The notes beneath the pieces were generated by a model. The model ran no database searches and had not been told where the DNA came from. It saw only the letters and a list, made by a program, of their open reading frames with translations. From Acidobacteriota bacterium (lineage in GTDB: Bacteria; Acidobacteriota; Thermoanaerobaculia; Multivoradales; J023): 64,000 nt of DNA. Positions within the stretch are counted from its first letter, which is position 1; each line of letters begins with the position of its first letter. The position numbers were made by a program, and so were the translations under genes. The stretch lies in NCBI GenBank assembly GCA_029263395.1, contig JAJCXO010000253.1, positions 1 through 64,000 on the forward strand, read 5' to 3'. Shown here one piece after another: positions 39,144-47,956 of this stretch.

Positions 39144-40688
39144 ATGAGTTCCTGGTCTGATCTGATTGCCAATCAACAAATCGATAGCCTCGAGCCATCG
39201 GTGGGCCAGGAGCTGTTGCGACATGCGCTGACGGATCAGGTTCAAACCAGCGGACGGCGGGTCTTCACCAACCGCACATTGCGGCTGGGAAAGATCAAGT
39301 ACATCGGCTTTGACCTCGACTTCACGCTTGCCCACTACGATCAAGACGCATTATCGCAGCTCGCCTTTGAGCTGACACTAGATCGACTCGTGGAACGGTT
39401 TGGCTACCCCAAGGAAATCCTTGGTTCAGAATTTCGTACTCACTTCTGTCGTCGCGGCTCGATCCTCGATACGGAAGCTGGCACTGTGCTCAAAATGGAT
39501 CGCCATCGTTATGTCGGTCGGGCCTACCACGGTCGTCGCTTCGTCGAAACTGCGGAACGCTCACGGTTATACCGTCAAGAGCCAGTGAATCCCGCATCGA
39601 GCCGCTTCTACCGAGTCGACACTCTATTCGAGCTGCCGGAGGTCAATATCTTCTCTGAAGTGATCGACTTAGCGCAGCGGCGACCGCGAGTGATCACCTT
39701 AGAATCCTACAATCAGCTGTTTCGAGACACTCGGCAAGCTATCGACTCAATCCATGCTGATCACACGCTGAAGAAACATATTCTCGCTGACCTACCACGC
39801 TACCTGCCTCTCGACCCTGAATTGATCCTTGCATTGAAGCGACTAGCGCTGGGAGATCGACGACTGCTACTGATCACCAACTCGGAGTGGTACTACACCG
39901 AAGCGTTATGCTCGTACCTCTTCGATCACACCGTGCCCGACGGTAGCTGGCGGGACATTTTCGATCTTGTTGTAGTCGAGGCCAAAAAACCAGGATTCTT
40001 CCGTAAGAACCGTAACTTCGTCGAGCTCGACAACGCGGGCAACCCGGTCGGCGAAGTTGATCAACCACGCTGGGGAAAGATCTACTCAGGAGGCTCGAGG
40101 GAGAGCCTGGCGCAGCTCCTCGGGGGCCAGGGTGAAGAAGTTTTGTATGTTGGTGACCACATCTACGGTGACATCCTATCGTCCAAGCTGACGTCAACCT
40201 GGCGCACCGCATTGGTCATCAGTGAGTTGGAAGATGAGCTCGAAACTCGGCAAGAACTCTCTTCCAAACACCGACACGTCGAGGTGCTGCGCGCTGAGCT
40301 CGCCGACTCCGGCCAACGTATGGATGGGCTCCACGACATCCTGGCGCTCTATCGTCGGCTTTCCCGAGGCGACGAAAGGGCCAATGACGAAACACGCTCG
40401 ATTCGGACCCTGTCGATCGAGCGAACACAGGCTCACCTCAGCGCGCTGCGTAGCGAACACAAGGCGATGCGCCAACATGTTCGTCGGCTGCAAGGCCGAA
40501 TCTCTACCGCCATCAACCCCTATTGGGGGTCGCTCTTCAAGCAAGGAGCGAACAAGAGCCTATTCGGTAGCCAAGTCGACGACTTCGCCTGCATCTACAC
40601 GTCCAGGGTCTCGAACTTCGCCTTCTACGGCTCGAACCACTATTTCCGTGTCCTACGTGACACCATGATGCACGAAGCACCTATCTAG
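39144..40688 (+). CDS. HAD-superfamily 5'-nucleotidase (cytosolic purine nucleotidase-like, HAD-IG)
   Basis: 514 residues from the ATG at 39144; GAGG at 39131-39134 gives good spacing, while a GTG at 39138 lies too close. The nucleophile motif is GFDLDFTLAHY with Asp57 and Asp59. ITNSEWYYT is motif II, and YVGDHIYGDIL is the acidic motif IV. A helical, coiled-coil-like segment (about 375-440, ELEDELETRQEL to SEHKAMRQHVRRL) follows, as in HAD-IG proteins. It should dephosphorylate nucleoside monophosphates, probably IMP/GMP by family analogy. The TAG stop at 40686-40688 lies in the left end of a MITE-like element, so the C-terminus may have been set by that insertion. Confidence 0.88.
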   Translation: MSSWSDLIANQQIDSLEPSVGQELLRHALTDQVQTSGRRVFTNRTLRLGKIKYIGFDLDFTLAHYDQDALSQLAFELTLDRLVERFGYPKEILGSEFRTHFCRRGSILDTEAGTVLKMDRHRYVGRAYHGRRFVETAERSRLYRQEPVNPASSRFYRVDTLFELPEVNIFSEVIDLAQRRPRVITLESYNQLFRDTRQAIDSIHADHTLKKHILADLPRYLPLDPELILALKRLALGDRRLLLITNSEWYYTEALCSYLFDHTVPDGSWRDIFDLVVVEAKKPGFFRKNRNFVELDNAGNPVGEVDQPRWGKIYSGGSRESLAQLLGGQGEEVLYVGDHIYGDILSSKLTSTWRTALVISELEDELETRQELSSKHRHVEVLRAELADSGQRMDGLHDILALYRRLSRGDERANDETRSIRTLSIERTQAHLSALRSEHKAMRQHVRRLQGRISTAINPYWGSLFKQGANKSLFGSQVDDFACIYTSRVSNFAFYGSNHYFRVLRDTMMHEAPI

Positions 40689-40898
40689 GTGGATCCCATC
40701 CACAAGCGCATCGAGAACTCGGTCGATCTTGTGGGCTGCGCAGCAGCTCCAGAACTCGCCGGATCTCCTACAGGTTGCCTAAGTCCTTTTCGTGCCAACG
40801 GCTACGAGATGCCAACAGGTGCGAAGCTTAAACATGCTCGCTGCCCAAGACCTCCCTCACTGAGCCGAAAATAGTAAAACGGGACGGGATCTAGCTAG
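40683..40898 (+). mobile_element. MITE-like element, copy 1
   Basis: About 216 bp, non-coding. The right end is the 17-mer GGACGGGATCTAGCTAG (40882-40898). The left end, CTATCTAG then GATCCCATCC, is a degenerate inverted copy. The core contains CTCGGTCGATCTTGTGGGCT, CTCGCCGGATC, GATGCCAACAGGTGCGAAGC, AACATGCTCGCTGC and GACCTCCCTC, all shared with two other copies in this window. It fills the space between the convergent nucleotidase and lepB genes and ends 22 bp after the lepB stop. Confidence 0.8.
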
Positions 40899-40920
40899 GC
40901 CTAGCGACTCAAGCCTGGTC

Positions 40921-41682
40921 TCACGGCAAGTCACTGAAAAACCGGCTCCAACGAGGCTTGTAGTAGTACCAGCTCTTGCGCTCGACGGACAGCGCTACGG
41001 CAGTCGCCTGCCCCAAAATCGCTGAACGATCAACAGCACCAAAGTAGCGCGAATCGCGGCTGTTGTCGCGGTTGTCACCCATTACGAAGAACTGGCCCTC
41101 AGGCACTTCGAACGGCCCCCTGAGCTGGACTCCAGTGCCCCGGATGCGGATTGCATGTTGGCGACCGTCGACAATCTCAGTGTACAGAGCTGACGGCGGA
41201 TCGTTGTCGAAGTACCCCAGCACATCCCGTTGATCGAGCAGCCGGTAAACCGCCGGCTCACCGTTGCGGTAGAGGTGATTGCCTCTAATTTCGATGACGT
41301 CTCCGGGCAAACCGACGACGCGTTTGACCAATCGTTTGGCATCGTCCGGCGAACGCAACACGACGACATCGCCCCAAGCGGGGTCCTTCCATTGAGCAAG
41401 GCGCCAGCGGGTGAACGGAAATTTGAGATCGTAGGCAACTTTGTTGATGAAGATCCGATCACCTTCCAAAATCGTCGGCTTCATCGATCCGGTCGGTACA
41501 TCGTTCCAATCAGCTACCGCCGACCGAAACGAGAACATCACCAGACCGATCACAAACAACGGCTTGAGCCACTCGACCCAGAGTGCACGGCTACGCCGCT
41601 TCCACCGTGAGGGGGCCTCTGGCGCGCCATCTGCAGAAGGTTGATCTTCGACCGGCAATTCGTTTGGGATCTCGTTACTCAT
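40921..41682 (-). CDS. lepB: Signal peptidase I
   Basis: 253 residues. A polar N-terminal tail is followed by one membrane anchor (about 40-57, PLFVIGLVMFSF). The catalytic serine is Ser66 in VPTGSMKPTI, the general-base lysine is Lys120 in RLVKRVVGLPGD, and the box E signature is FFVMGDNRDNSRDSRYFG. It removes signal peptides from exported preproteins on the periplasmic face. It lies 37 bp after korB on the same strand and may be cotranscribed with korAB. Its ribosome binding site is weak. Confidence 0.95.
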   Translation of the reverse strand: MSNEIPNELPVEDQPSADGAPEAPSRWKRRSRALWVEWLKPLFVIGLVMFSFRSAVADWNDVPTGSMKPTILEGDRIFINKVAYDLKFPFTRWRLAQWKDPAWGDVVVLRSPDDAKRLVKRVVGLPGDVIEIRGNHLYRNGEPAVYRLLDQRDVLGYFDNDPPSALYTEIVDGRQHAIRIRGTGVQLRGPFEVPEGQFFVMGDNRDNSRDSRYFGAVDRSAILGQATAVALSVERKSWYYYKPRWSRFFSDLP

Positions 41683-41719
41683 GTTTTGCTGCTCGGATCA
41701 TGGTGAATCGCTCGGGGCT

Positions 41720-42730
41720 TCAGGCGCCCACCGTCCAAGTATCTCCAGAGTGAAGCAAACCCTCTAGGCTGCCGGTCCCCTTGGCATCGATCTCATGCTG
41801 AATCTGCGCCTGGACAGACTCCTCGAAGGGGGCCCCCTCGACCCGGCGCAGAATACCGACCGGCGTCGGGCCTGGCGGCAGCTGATGGGCCATCATGGTC
41901 GCCAAGACCGGATTGGTCTCGTCCCAGATCAGGCAGTCTTCTGCCGTTACCGAGTCACTGAGCTCGACAACCTCCAGACGCATGTCCTTCACGCGGATAC
42001 CCAGTTGCTGATTATCTCCAAAAACGACCGGCTTGCCATGCTCCAGGTAGATAGCCTGGTTGGCCCGCTCGGTCTTATTCGTCATATAGGCAAACGCATG
42101 GTCGTTGAAAATATTGCAGTTTTGGTAGATCTCGACAAAAGCAGTGCCTCGATGGGCGGCAGCTTGAGTCAAGATTTCCGTGAGGTGCTTTTGGAACACA
42201 TCAACACCTCGCGCAACAAACGTTGCACCGGCACCAAGCGCCAGGGTGAGGGGATTGAATGGATTGTCAAGCGAGCCCACCGGCGTCGAGGACGTACGTT
42301 TGCCGACCTCACTGGTTGGCGAGTACTGGCCTTTGGTGAGGCCGTAGATCCGATTGTTGAACAACAAGATCTTGACGCCAACATTACGCCGCAGGGTGTG
42401 AATCAGATGATTACCCCCGATCGACAGTGCATCCCCATCACCGGTCACAACCCACACATCGAGATCTGGCCGAGCAGTCTTGAGACCAGTAGCTACAGCG
42501 GGCGCACGGCCATGGATGGTGTGAAAACCAAACGTGTTCATGTAGTAGGGAAAACGGCTCGAGCAACCGATACCCGACACGATGACAAACTTCTCTCGCG
42601 GAATCCCGAGGGTAGGGAACAGCGACTGCACCACTTTGAGGATCGCGTAGTCACCACAACCAGGACACCAGCGGACCTCCTGGTCAGACTGAAACTCCTT
42701 ACGGGTCAAAGGTACGATCTGAGTCGTCAT
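41720..42730 (-). CDS. korB: 2-oxoacid:ferredoxin oxidoreductase, beta subunit
   Basis: 336 residues. It has the thiamine-pyrophosphate and Mg signature VVTGDGDALSIGGNHLIH, and cysteines for the [4Fe-4S] cluster at 22 and 25 (WCPGCGDY) with a further Cys in VSGIGCSSRFPYY. The length and the two-subunit partner indicate the KorAB type, which converts 2-oxoglutarate and CoA to succinyl-CoA with reduction of ferredoxin. Pyruvate cannot be excluded by sequence alone. The start ATG overlaps the korA stop by four bases. Confidence 0.93.
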   Translation of the reverse strand: MTTQIVPLTRKEFQSDQEVRWCPGCGDYAILKVVQSLFPTLGIPREKFVIVSGIGCSSRFPYYMNTFGFHTIHGRAPAVATGLKTARPDLDVWVVTGDGDALSIGGNHLIHTLRRNVGVKILLFNNRIYGLTKGQYSPTSEVGKRTSSTPVGSLDNPFNPLTLALGAGATFVARGVDVFQKHLTEILTQAAAHRGTAFVEIYQNCNIFNDHAFAYMTNKTERANQAIYLEHGKPVVFGDNQQLGIRVKDMRLEVVELSDSVTAEDCLIWDETNPVLATMMAHQLPPGPTPVGILRRVEGAPFEESVQAQIQHEIDAKGTGSLEGLLHSGDTWTVGA

Positions 42731-44631
42731 GCTGCATCCCCTTCCAAGATCTCGACGATCTTGTCCTGAATCTCGCTGCGATTGAACGGCTTACCCTGCA
42801 CCTTGGGCATCGAGATGATGTCCTTCAAGAAACGAGCCCGCAACAGCAGTGCCAATTGGCCGCTGTTCATCTCCGGCAGCAGCACATGTTCGAAGCTTGC
42901 CAACACTTGACCGACGTTCTTGGGCAGTGGACTCAGATGCCGCAAATGTGCCCGGCTCACAGTGTAGCCCCGCGCACGAGCGGCGTTGACTGCACCCGTG
43001 ATTGCTCCCAGGCTACTTCCCCAACCCAAAACCAGGAGTTTGCCGTTGGGCTCGCCGAACACTTCCATCTCTGGAATGGTGTTGGCGATGCGTTCGATCT
43101 TCTCTGCCCGCAGCCAGGTCATGCGCTCGTGATTTTCTGGATCGTAAGACACGTTACCGGTCACTTCCTGCTTCTCCAGGCCACCGATCCGATGCTCGAG
43201 TCCAGGAGTGCCAGGTACCGCCCAATTACGAGCGAGTGTCTTGGGATCACGACGGTAAGGTTGAAAGTCCTCAGCATCACTGTGGAAGTCGATCCGCAGG
43301 TCCGGTAGCTCCTCCACCTGCGGCAGCTTCCACGGCTCCGAACCATTGGCCAGATAACCATCTGACAGATAAACAACCGGCACCATGTAACGCAAGGCCA
43401 TGCGACAGGCTTCGATCGCAACATCGAAACAATCGGCGGGCGAAGCAGGTGCAATCACTGGCAACGGCGACTCACCGTTACGCCCAAACATCACCTGTAG
43501 CAGGTCTGTTTGTTCAGTTTTAGTTGGCATACCAGTCGACGGCCCAGCTCGCTGAATGTTGCAGACCACCAAAGGCAACTCGGTCATCAGCGCCAGATTC
43601 ATCCCCTCTGACTTGAGGGCGATTCCGGGGCCGCTGGTTGTCGTCACCGAGAGCGAACCACCAAACGCAGCACCCACAGCGGCGCACACTGCTGCAATCT
43701 CGTCTTCGGCTTGAAAGGTTGTCACGCCGTATTGTTTGAATCGGGCCAATTCATGCAGCACACTCGACGCCGGGGTGATCGGATACGAGCCCAGGAACAG
43801 CGGTAGGCCACTGCGCCGACTAGCAGCGACCAAACCGAGGGCGAGTGCCGAGTTACCGTTGATGTTGCGGTAGGTTCCCGGAGTCAAGTCTGCCGGCTCG
43901 ACATCGTAGCGGACTTGGAACGCCCCCGTGATGTCACAATAGTTCCAACCCGCCTTGAGGGCCTTGACATTGGCCTCGGCAATCACCGGCTTTTTGGCGA
44001 ACTTCTTATTCAGCCATTCGATGGTGTTGTCGAGTGGCCGACTGAACATCCAGTAGACCATTCCCAAGGCGAACAGGTTCTTGCTCCGATCACGACTGCG
44101 ATTGTCGAGGTCGAGTTCTTCGAGTGCCACACGGGTGAGCTTGGTGAGCTCCACCTTGAAGACCCGAAAACCGTCGAGACCAGAACCATCGAGAGGGTTG
44201 GTTTCGTAGTGGGCCTTCTTGAGGTTCCGATCGGTGAACTCGTTCGAGTTAACGATCAAAATACCGTTCGGCTTAAGGTCGGCAAGATTGGTCTTGAGGG
44301 CCGCCGGATTCATCGCCACCAACACATCCGGTACATCACCCGGAGTGTGAATGTCGTAGTCTGCGATGCGTACCTGGAACGCCGAAACCCCTGGCAAGGT
44401 GCCCGCAGGGGCCCGAATCTCGGCTGGAAAGTCCGGTAAAGTCGACAAATCATTGCCGATCATTGCCGAAGTGTTGGTGAACTGGGTGCCGGTCAGCTGC
44501 ATGCCATCACCGCTGTCGCCGGCAAAACGCACAACCACTTCGGCAATCTTCTCGGCCGCGGGGCGCTCGGCTCGCGCCTCACCGGCTGTCGCGCCAGGTT
44601 CCGCCTCTGCGGCGGGCGCAGGGATTGTCAT
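42727..44631 (-). CDS. korA: 2-oxoacid:ferredoxin oxidoreductase, alpha (fused gamma-alpha) subunit
   Basis: 634 residues. An Ala/Glu-rich lead of about 27 residues precedes the gamma domain (VVVRFAGDSGDGMQLTG to about 200). The alpha part starts near NINGNSALALGLVAASRRSGL, with SYPITPASSVLHELA, FQAEDEIAAVCAAVGAAFGG and TTTSGPGIALKSEGMNLA, and a C-terminal transketolase-like domain (LLVLGWGSSLGA). It pairs with KorB downstream (4-bp overlap). The ATG has GGAGAG about eight bases upstream. The region to 44806 holds the divergent promoters of this operon and of the phosphatase gene. Confidence 0.93.
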   Translation of the reverse strand: MTIPAPAAEAEPGATAGEARAERPAAEKIAEVVVRFAGDSGDGMQLTGTQFTNTSAMIGNDLSTLPDFPAEIRAPAGTLPGVSAFQVRIADYDIHTPGDVPDVLVAMNPAALKTNLADLKPNGILIVNSNEFTDRNLKKAHYETNPLDGSGLDGFRVFKVELTKLTRVALEELDLDNRSRDRSKNLFALGMVYWMFSRPLDNTIEWLNKKFAKKPVIAEANVKALKAGWNYCDITGAFQVRYDVEPADLTPGTYRNINGNSALALGLVAASRRSGLPLFLGSYPITPASSVLHELARFKQYGVTTFQAEDEIAAVCAAVGAAFGGSLSVTTTSGPGIALKSEGMNLALMTELPLVVCNIQRAGPSTGMPTKTEQTDLLQVMFGRNGESPLPVIAPASPADCFDVAIEACRMALRYMVPVVYLSDGYLANGSEPWKLPQVEELPDLRIDFHSDAEDFQPYRRDPKTLARNWAVPGTPGLEHRIGGLEKQEVTGNVSYDPENHERMTWLRAEKIERIANTIPEMEVFGEPNGKLLVLGWGSSLGAITGAVNAARARGYTVSRAHLRHLSPLPKNVGQVLASFEHVLLPEMNSGQLALLLRARFLKDIISMPKVQGKPFNRSEIQDKIVEILEGDAA

Positions 44632-44806
44632 ATATAACTCTCCGGGTCTTTAGGTTTGGCGCGGGAGCAGGCTACAGATACACTCCTCCCAACGGTGGAC
44701 AATAGTAGCAGAGCGTTGCTGCTCTGTCACCGAACCTCCAACCAGGCATGACCGAGCCAACGGCGACTGCCGAACTTTCGGCCCATGTCCACGTACGTGC
44801 CATCAC

Positions 44807-46909
44807 ATGCGACTGGATCGATCCTCACGGATCCCGCTGACGCGCAAGATTCTCCTGACTCTCTTGGCCGTGCCTGCTGCTGTTGGGCTGGTCCTCTGGG
44901 GTCTTGGCCTCGACTTCGGCCTGTTGGGCTCGCTGAGTCGAGCCTATGCTCTCGCCTACCTCATCGCGATCGCGATCTGGTTGCTGATCCGCGGCCTGCG
45001 GCTCTTTCTATGGCGAGTCAGTCGACGGCTGGCGTTCTCGTATTTCCTCATCGGTGTGGTTCCGTTGCCCATCCTGCTCTTCTTGTTTCTGGTTGCGGCT
45101 TATATTGGCAGCGGTTTTTACCTCGGACACGTTTACCGCGACGCCCTGGATTCAGTAGCTAATGACCTTCGTTTTGCGGCGCATCGCGACCTCGAGCAGA
45201 TCCAGCGCGGCAACATCGAGCCGATTGAGCACCCGATCCCGATCGCCTTCGCCTACTACAGCGACGGCCACAAGCTGGCCGGTAACCCAGACGCCCCCGA
45301 GCAATGGCAAGCTTGGTGGCAAGCAGAATCACCGGACTCGCTGACCTCAGACCTCGACGGTCTGCCGATTGTCGCCAATATCGATGGTTCCCCGACGCTA
45401 GCGGCGATGGTCCACGACGACACCTACAGCATCCTAGCCACTTACAGCGGCGACCTCGACCGCGAGTTGTCAGAGCGCAGTGGCATCTGGGTCGAGCTAT
45501 TCCGAGCCGACGACCCCAGCCATGATCAAAGCCACCGCATCACGATCCAGAACCGTGAATATCCGATGACGCCACCTCATTTCGAGACGGCGCGGGAAGA
45601 CTTGGCGGAATTCTTCCACCCGGACTTGGACGATCCTGGCTTCATCGATCGACCCTGGCTGACCTGGGTCGAGATTTCGGAACCATTCCTCGATCTGAAC
45701 TCGGGCAACCCCTCTGCAAAGTATATCTCAGCAACTTTGACGGCCAATCTCCGGGCTCTCTACCACCACCTGGTTTGGCGCACCTCTGAAGTCAATTTGT
45801 ACATCTACGTCACGTTCATCACGGTGGCGTTCCTACTTCTCGATATCCAGGTAGTGGCAGCGCTGATGGCTTTGTTGATGGTCTTCGGGCTGAGTCGAGC
45901 CGTGAATACCTTGAGCAAGGCGACGGAAAAGGTGCAACAAGGTGATTTCTCGACCCGCATCGAGGTCCGTCGTCAGGATCAGATCGGCGCGCTCCAGACC
46001 AACTTCAATCAGATGGCTGCCAATCTCGAGTCGTTTGTGGCATCGGCGGCTCAGAAGGAGATTCTGGAAAAAGAAATCTCGATCGCTCGAGAGCTGCAAC
46101 ACAGCCTGCTGCCGGACACTCTCGCTGCTCCGCCGGGGCTGCGATTTGCTGCCCACTTCGAACCCTCGACGACAATTGGTGGCGACTACTACGACTTGCT
46201 ACCGATGGCTGAGAACCGACTCGGAGTTGTGGTGGCGGATGTCTCCGGACACGGTTTGTCAGCCGGACTCCGCATGGCGATGGTCAAATCTGCACTCATG
46301 TTGTTGTGGGAAGAAGAAGACCGGCCGATTGCGATCCTACAGCGACTCCATGTCCTGCTCCGCGACCGCCTACAGAGCAAGCAAGGGCGGGGCTTCGTTA
46401 CCGCGACCCTGTCCGTCATCGACAGTCAAAGTGGCGAGCTGACGATCACCAACGCGGGCCATCCTCCCACCTATCTCAGACGTGGCGGCGTCGTCAGCGA
46501 GATCATGCTGCCGAGTACTCCCCTCGGTGCCCTCGGTAGTGACTTCGGTCAAACAACCCTCCAGCTCGAAGCGGGTGATGTGGTGGTCTGGCTCTCCGAC
46601 GGCATGATCGAAGCCACCGACCCTGCCGGCAACGACTTCGGCTACGATCGTTTGATCGAGGTCCTGGGCGAAGCCCCGGTCGAGCCGGCCAAAACTCGAG
46701 ATCACTTATTGGCAGCAATCCACGCCCACACCGAGGGTGGCATTCCCGAAGATGATCGCACCTTACTAGTCATGGCTTACGAACCGCTAGGCGCGGTGCC
46801 GGCCGCTTCCGAACCAGATGAAGCCGCACCAGATGAAGACGAACCAGACGAAGCCGCACCAGACGAAGACGCCCCCCAAGACGAACCATCCAGGCCGAGG
46901 TCGGCGTAA
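44807..46909 (+). CDS. Membrane-bound PP2C/SpoIIE-type phosphatase with HAMP domain (RsbU-like)
   Basis: 700 residues. Three hydrophobic helices lie in the first 110 residues (ILLTLLAVPAAVGLVLWG, ALAYLIAIAIWLLI, FLIGVVPLPILLFLFLVAAY). A periplasmic-type sensor region of about 200 residues follows, then a fourth membrane segment (LYIYVTFITVAFLLLDI). HAMP comes next (NTLSKATEKVQQGDFSTRIEV). The SpoIIE phosphatase domain has LQHSLLPD, GGDYYDLLP, VVADVSGHGLSAGL and ITNAGHPP with GIPEDDRTLLV. It should dephosphorylate an anti-sigma-factor antagonist, which is not in the window. The last 30 residues are an acidic repeat (EPDEAAPDED twice) encoded in a 133-bp overlap with the opposing transglycosylase gene. 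Confidence 0.9.
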   Translation: MRLDRSSRIPLTRKILLTLLAVPAAVGLVLWGLGLDFGLLGSLSRAYALAYLIAIAIWLLIRGLRLFLWRVSRRLAFSYFLIGVVPLPILLFLFLVAAYIGSGFYLGHVYRDALDSVANDLRFAAHRDLEQIQRGNIEPIEHPIPIAFAYYSDGHKLAGNPDAPEQWQAWWQAESPDSLTSDLDGLPIVANIDGSPTLAAMVHDDTYSILATYSGDLDRELSERSGIWVELFRADDPSHDQSHRITIQNREYPMTPPHFETAREDLAEFFHPDLDDPGFIDRPWLTWVEISEPFLDLNSGNPSAKYISATLTANLRALYHHLVWRTSEVNLYIYVTFITVAFLLLDIQVVAALMALLMVFGLSRAVNTLSKATEKVQQGDFSTRIEVRRQDQIGALQTNFNQMAANLESFVASAAQKEILEKEISIARELQHSLLPDTLAAPPGLRFAAHFEPSTTIGGDYYDLLPMAENRLGVVVADVSGHGLSAGLRMAMVKSALMLLWEEEDRPIAILQRLHVLLRDRLQSKQGRGFVTATLSVIDSQSGELTITNAGHPPTYLRRGGVVSEIMLPSTPLGALGSDFGQTTLQLEAGDVVVWLSDGMIEATDPAGNDFGYDRLIEVLGEAPVEPAKTRDHLLAAIHAHTEGGIPEDDRTLLVMAYEPLGAVPAASEPDEAAPDEDEPDEAAPDEDAPQDEPSRPRSA

Positions 46910-47583
46910 ATACGCTTCAAATAAGCGCGGGTCTCACGATAGGGCGGCACCCCCTGATAACGATCGACGGTGCCTTCGCCGGCATTGTAAGCGGCGAGGA
47001 CGCTGGCGAGATCACCGTCGAAACGTTTGCTGAGCCAGCTCAGATAACGAGCGCCAGCATCAATGGCCTTGGCTGGCTCGAACGCCTCACCTGCTTCGAG
47101 TCCAAAACGCTGCGCTGTCGCTGGCATCAACTGCATTAACCCTTGTGCCCCCTTGCGCGATACCGCCCGCGGCTTGAACGCAGATTCTGCTCGGACCACC
47201 GCGGCGATTAATGCCGGATTGAGAGCGTGACGCTCCCCCGCCCCATAAATTAGCTCGGCGTAGGGAGTGGATGGTCGCGGCTGAGATGGATCGAATCGCA
47301 GTTGGAAAACCGGGACCTCGACCACCACTTCCGGTACCTCCCCACCACGCACCACCTCATCTTCCAGAATCCGTTCGACACGCAACATCGAAACCGCCAT
47401 CTGGCCCCCGGAAAGTAATTCCAGGTGAACTTTGTCGCCATCAACCCGGTAAGTCTCGACTTTCAGGAAGCCGCCACCGGAAAAGACTACCAACTCGGCT
47501 TCGGCATCCGAAGTCCCGAACCAGATCGCTCCACAAAGCCAGATTGATCCAACAAGCACGGTGATCCCACATCGCCTTCTCAT
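46777..47583 (-). CDS. Lytic transglycosylase, SLT family
   Basis: 268 residues from the ATG at 47583; the frame also allows GTG at 47586. A signal sequence is present (GITVLVGSIWLCGAIWFG). A short beta-rich segment follows, with FSGGGFLKVETYRVDGD and LRVERI. The SLT domain (about 105-225) has catalytic Glu133 in RAESAFKPRAVS, GAQGLMQLMPATA and AYNAGEGTVDRY. It cleaves peptidoglycan to 1,6-anhydromuropeptides in the periplasm. The C-terminal tail is a Ser/Gly/Ala repeat (SSSGAASSG...), read from the same 30-bp DNA repeats that give the phosphatase its acidic tail on the other strand. Confidence 0.92.
   Translation of the reverse strand: MRRRCGITVLVGSIWLCGAIWFGTSDAEAELVVFSGGGFLKVETYRVDGDKVHLELLSGGQMAVSMLRVERILEDEVVRGGEVPEVVVEVPVFQLRFDPSQPRPSTPYAELIYGAGERHALNPALIAAVVRAESAFKPRAVSRKGAQGLMQLMPATAQRFGLEAGEAFEPAKAIDAGARYLSWLSKRFDGDLASVLAAYNAGEGTVDRYQGVPPYRETRAYLKRIYADLGLDGSSWGASSSGAASSGSSSSGAASSGSEAAGTAPSGS
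46811..46870. repeat. Tandem 30-bp repeat, two copies, coding on both strands
   Basis: Copies 46811-46840 and 46841-46870 differ at only two positions (T/C changes). On the plus strand each encodes EPDEAAPDED of the phosphatase. On the minus strand each encodes a Ser/Gly/Ala decapeptide of the transglycosylase. Confidence 0.85.
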
Positions 47584-47956
47584 CACCTTACCTTACGATA
47601 GTCAGGCGACCCGCGCCTATCCTGCTCCATTCTCCATTTATCGCCGCCATTTATCGGTGCCAGCGACCTCGGAGAGAGAGCCGGAGAGAGAGCGGAGAGC
47701 AGAGCGGCGAAGCGTTGTTGATAGCCGCTGGCCGTGCTTTGACTATGCCCTCGATGTAGTCTGAAGCCCTCTGATGGCCATCAAGAAAGAGCCGAGACCG
47801 CAAAGCGGCTTCGAATCGATTCCGATTGCCCGGGCCGTTTGAATTCTCTGGTTTTTTGGTAGAGCTCAGACGCACCTACCCCAGCAATCTCAGATATCGA
47901 GATTTGATGGACGGTTGGCTACGGTATCGAGGTTGGGAATCGACCCGTCAGCAGGC
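47584..47956. other. Intergenic region with GA-rich patch
   Basis: About 370 bp between the transglycosylase start and the transposase stop. It has a GAGA/GGAGAG-rich patch at about 47670-47705 and should contain the transglycosylase promoter. No gene is evident. Confidence 0.45.

Noticed and set aside
41795-42769. Long plus-strand ORF of 324 residues opposite korB
   Set aside because: Antisense shadow of a highly conserved gene; no domain pattern or ribosome site.
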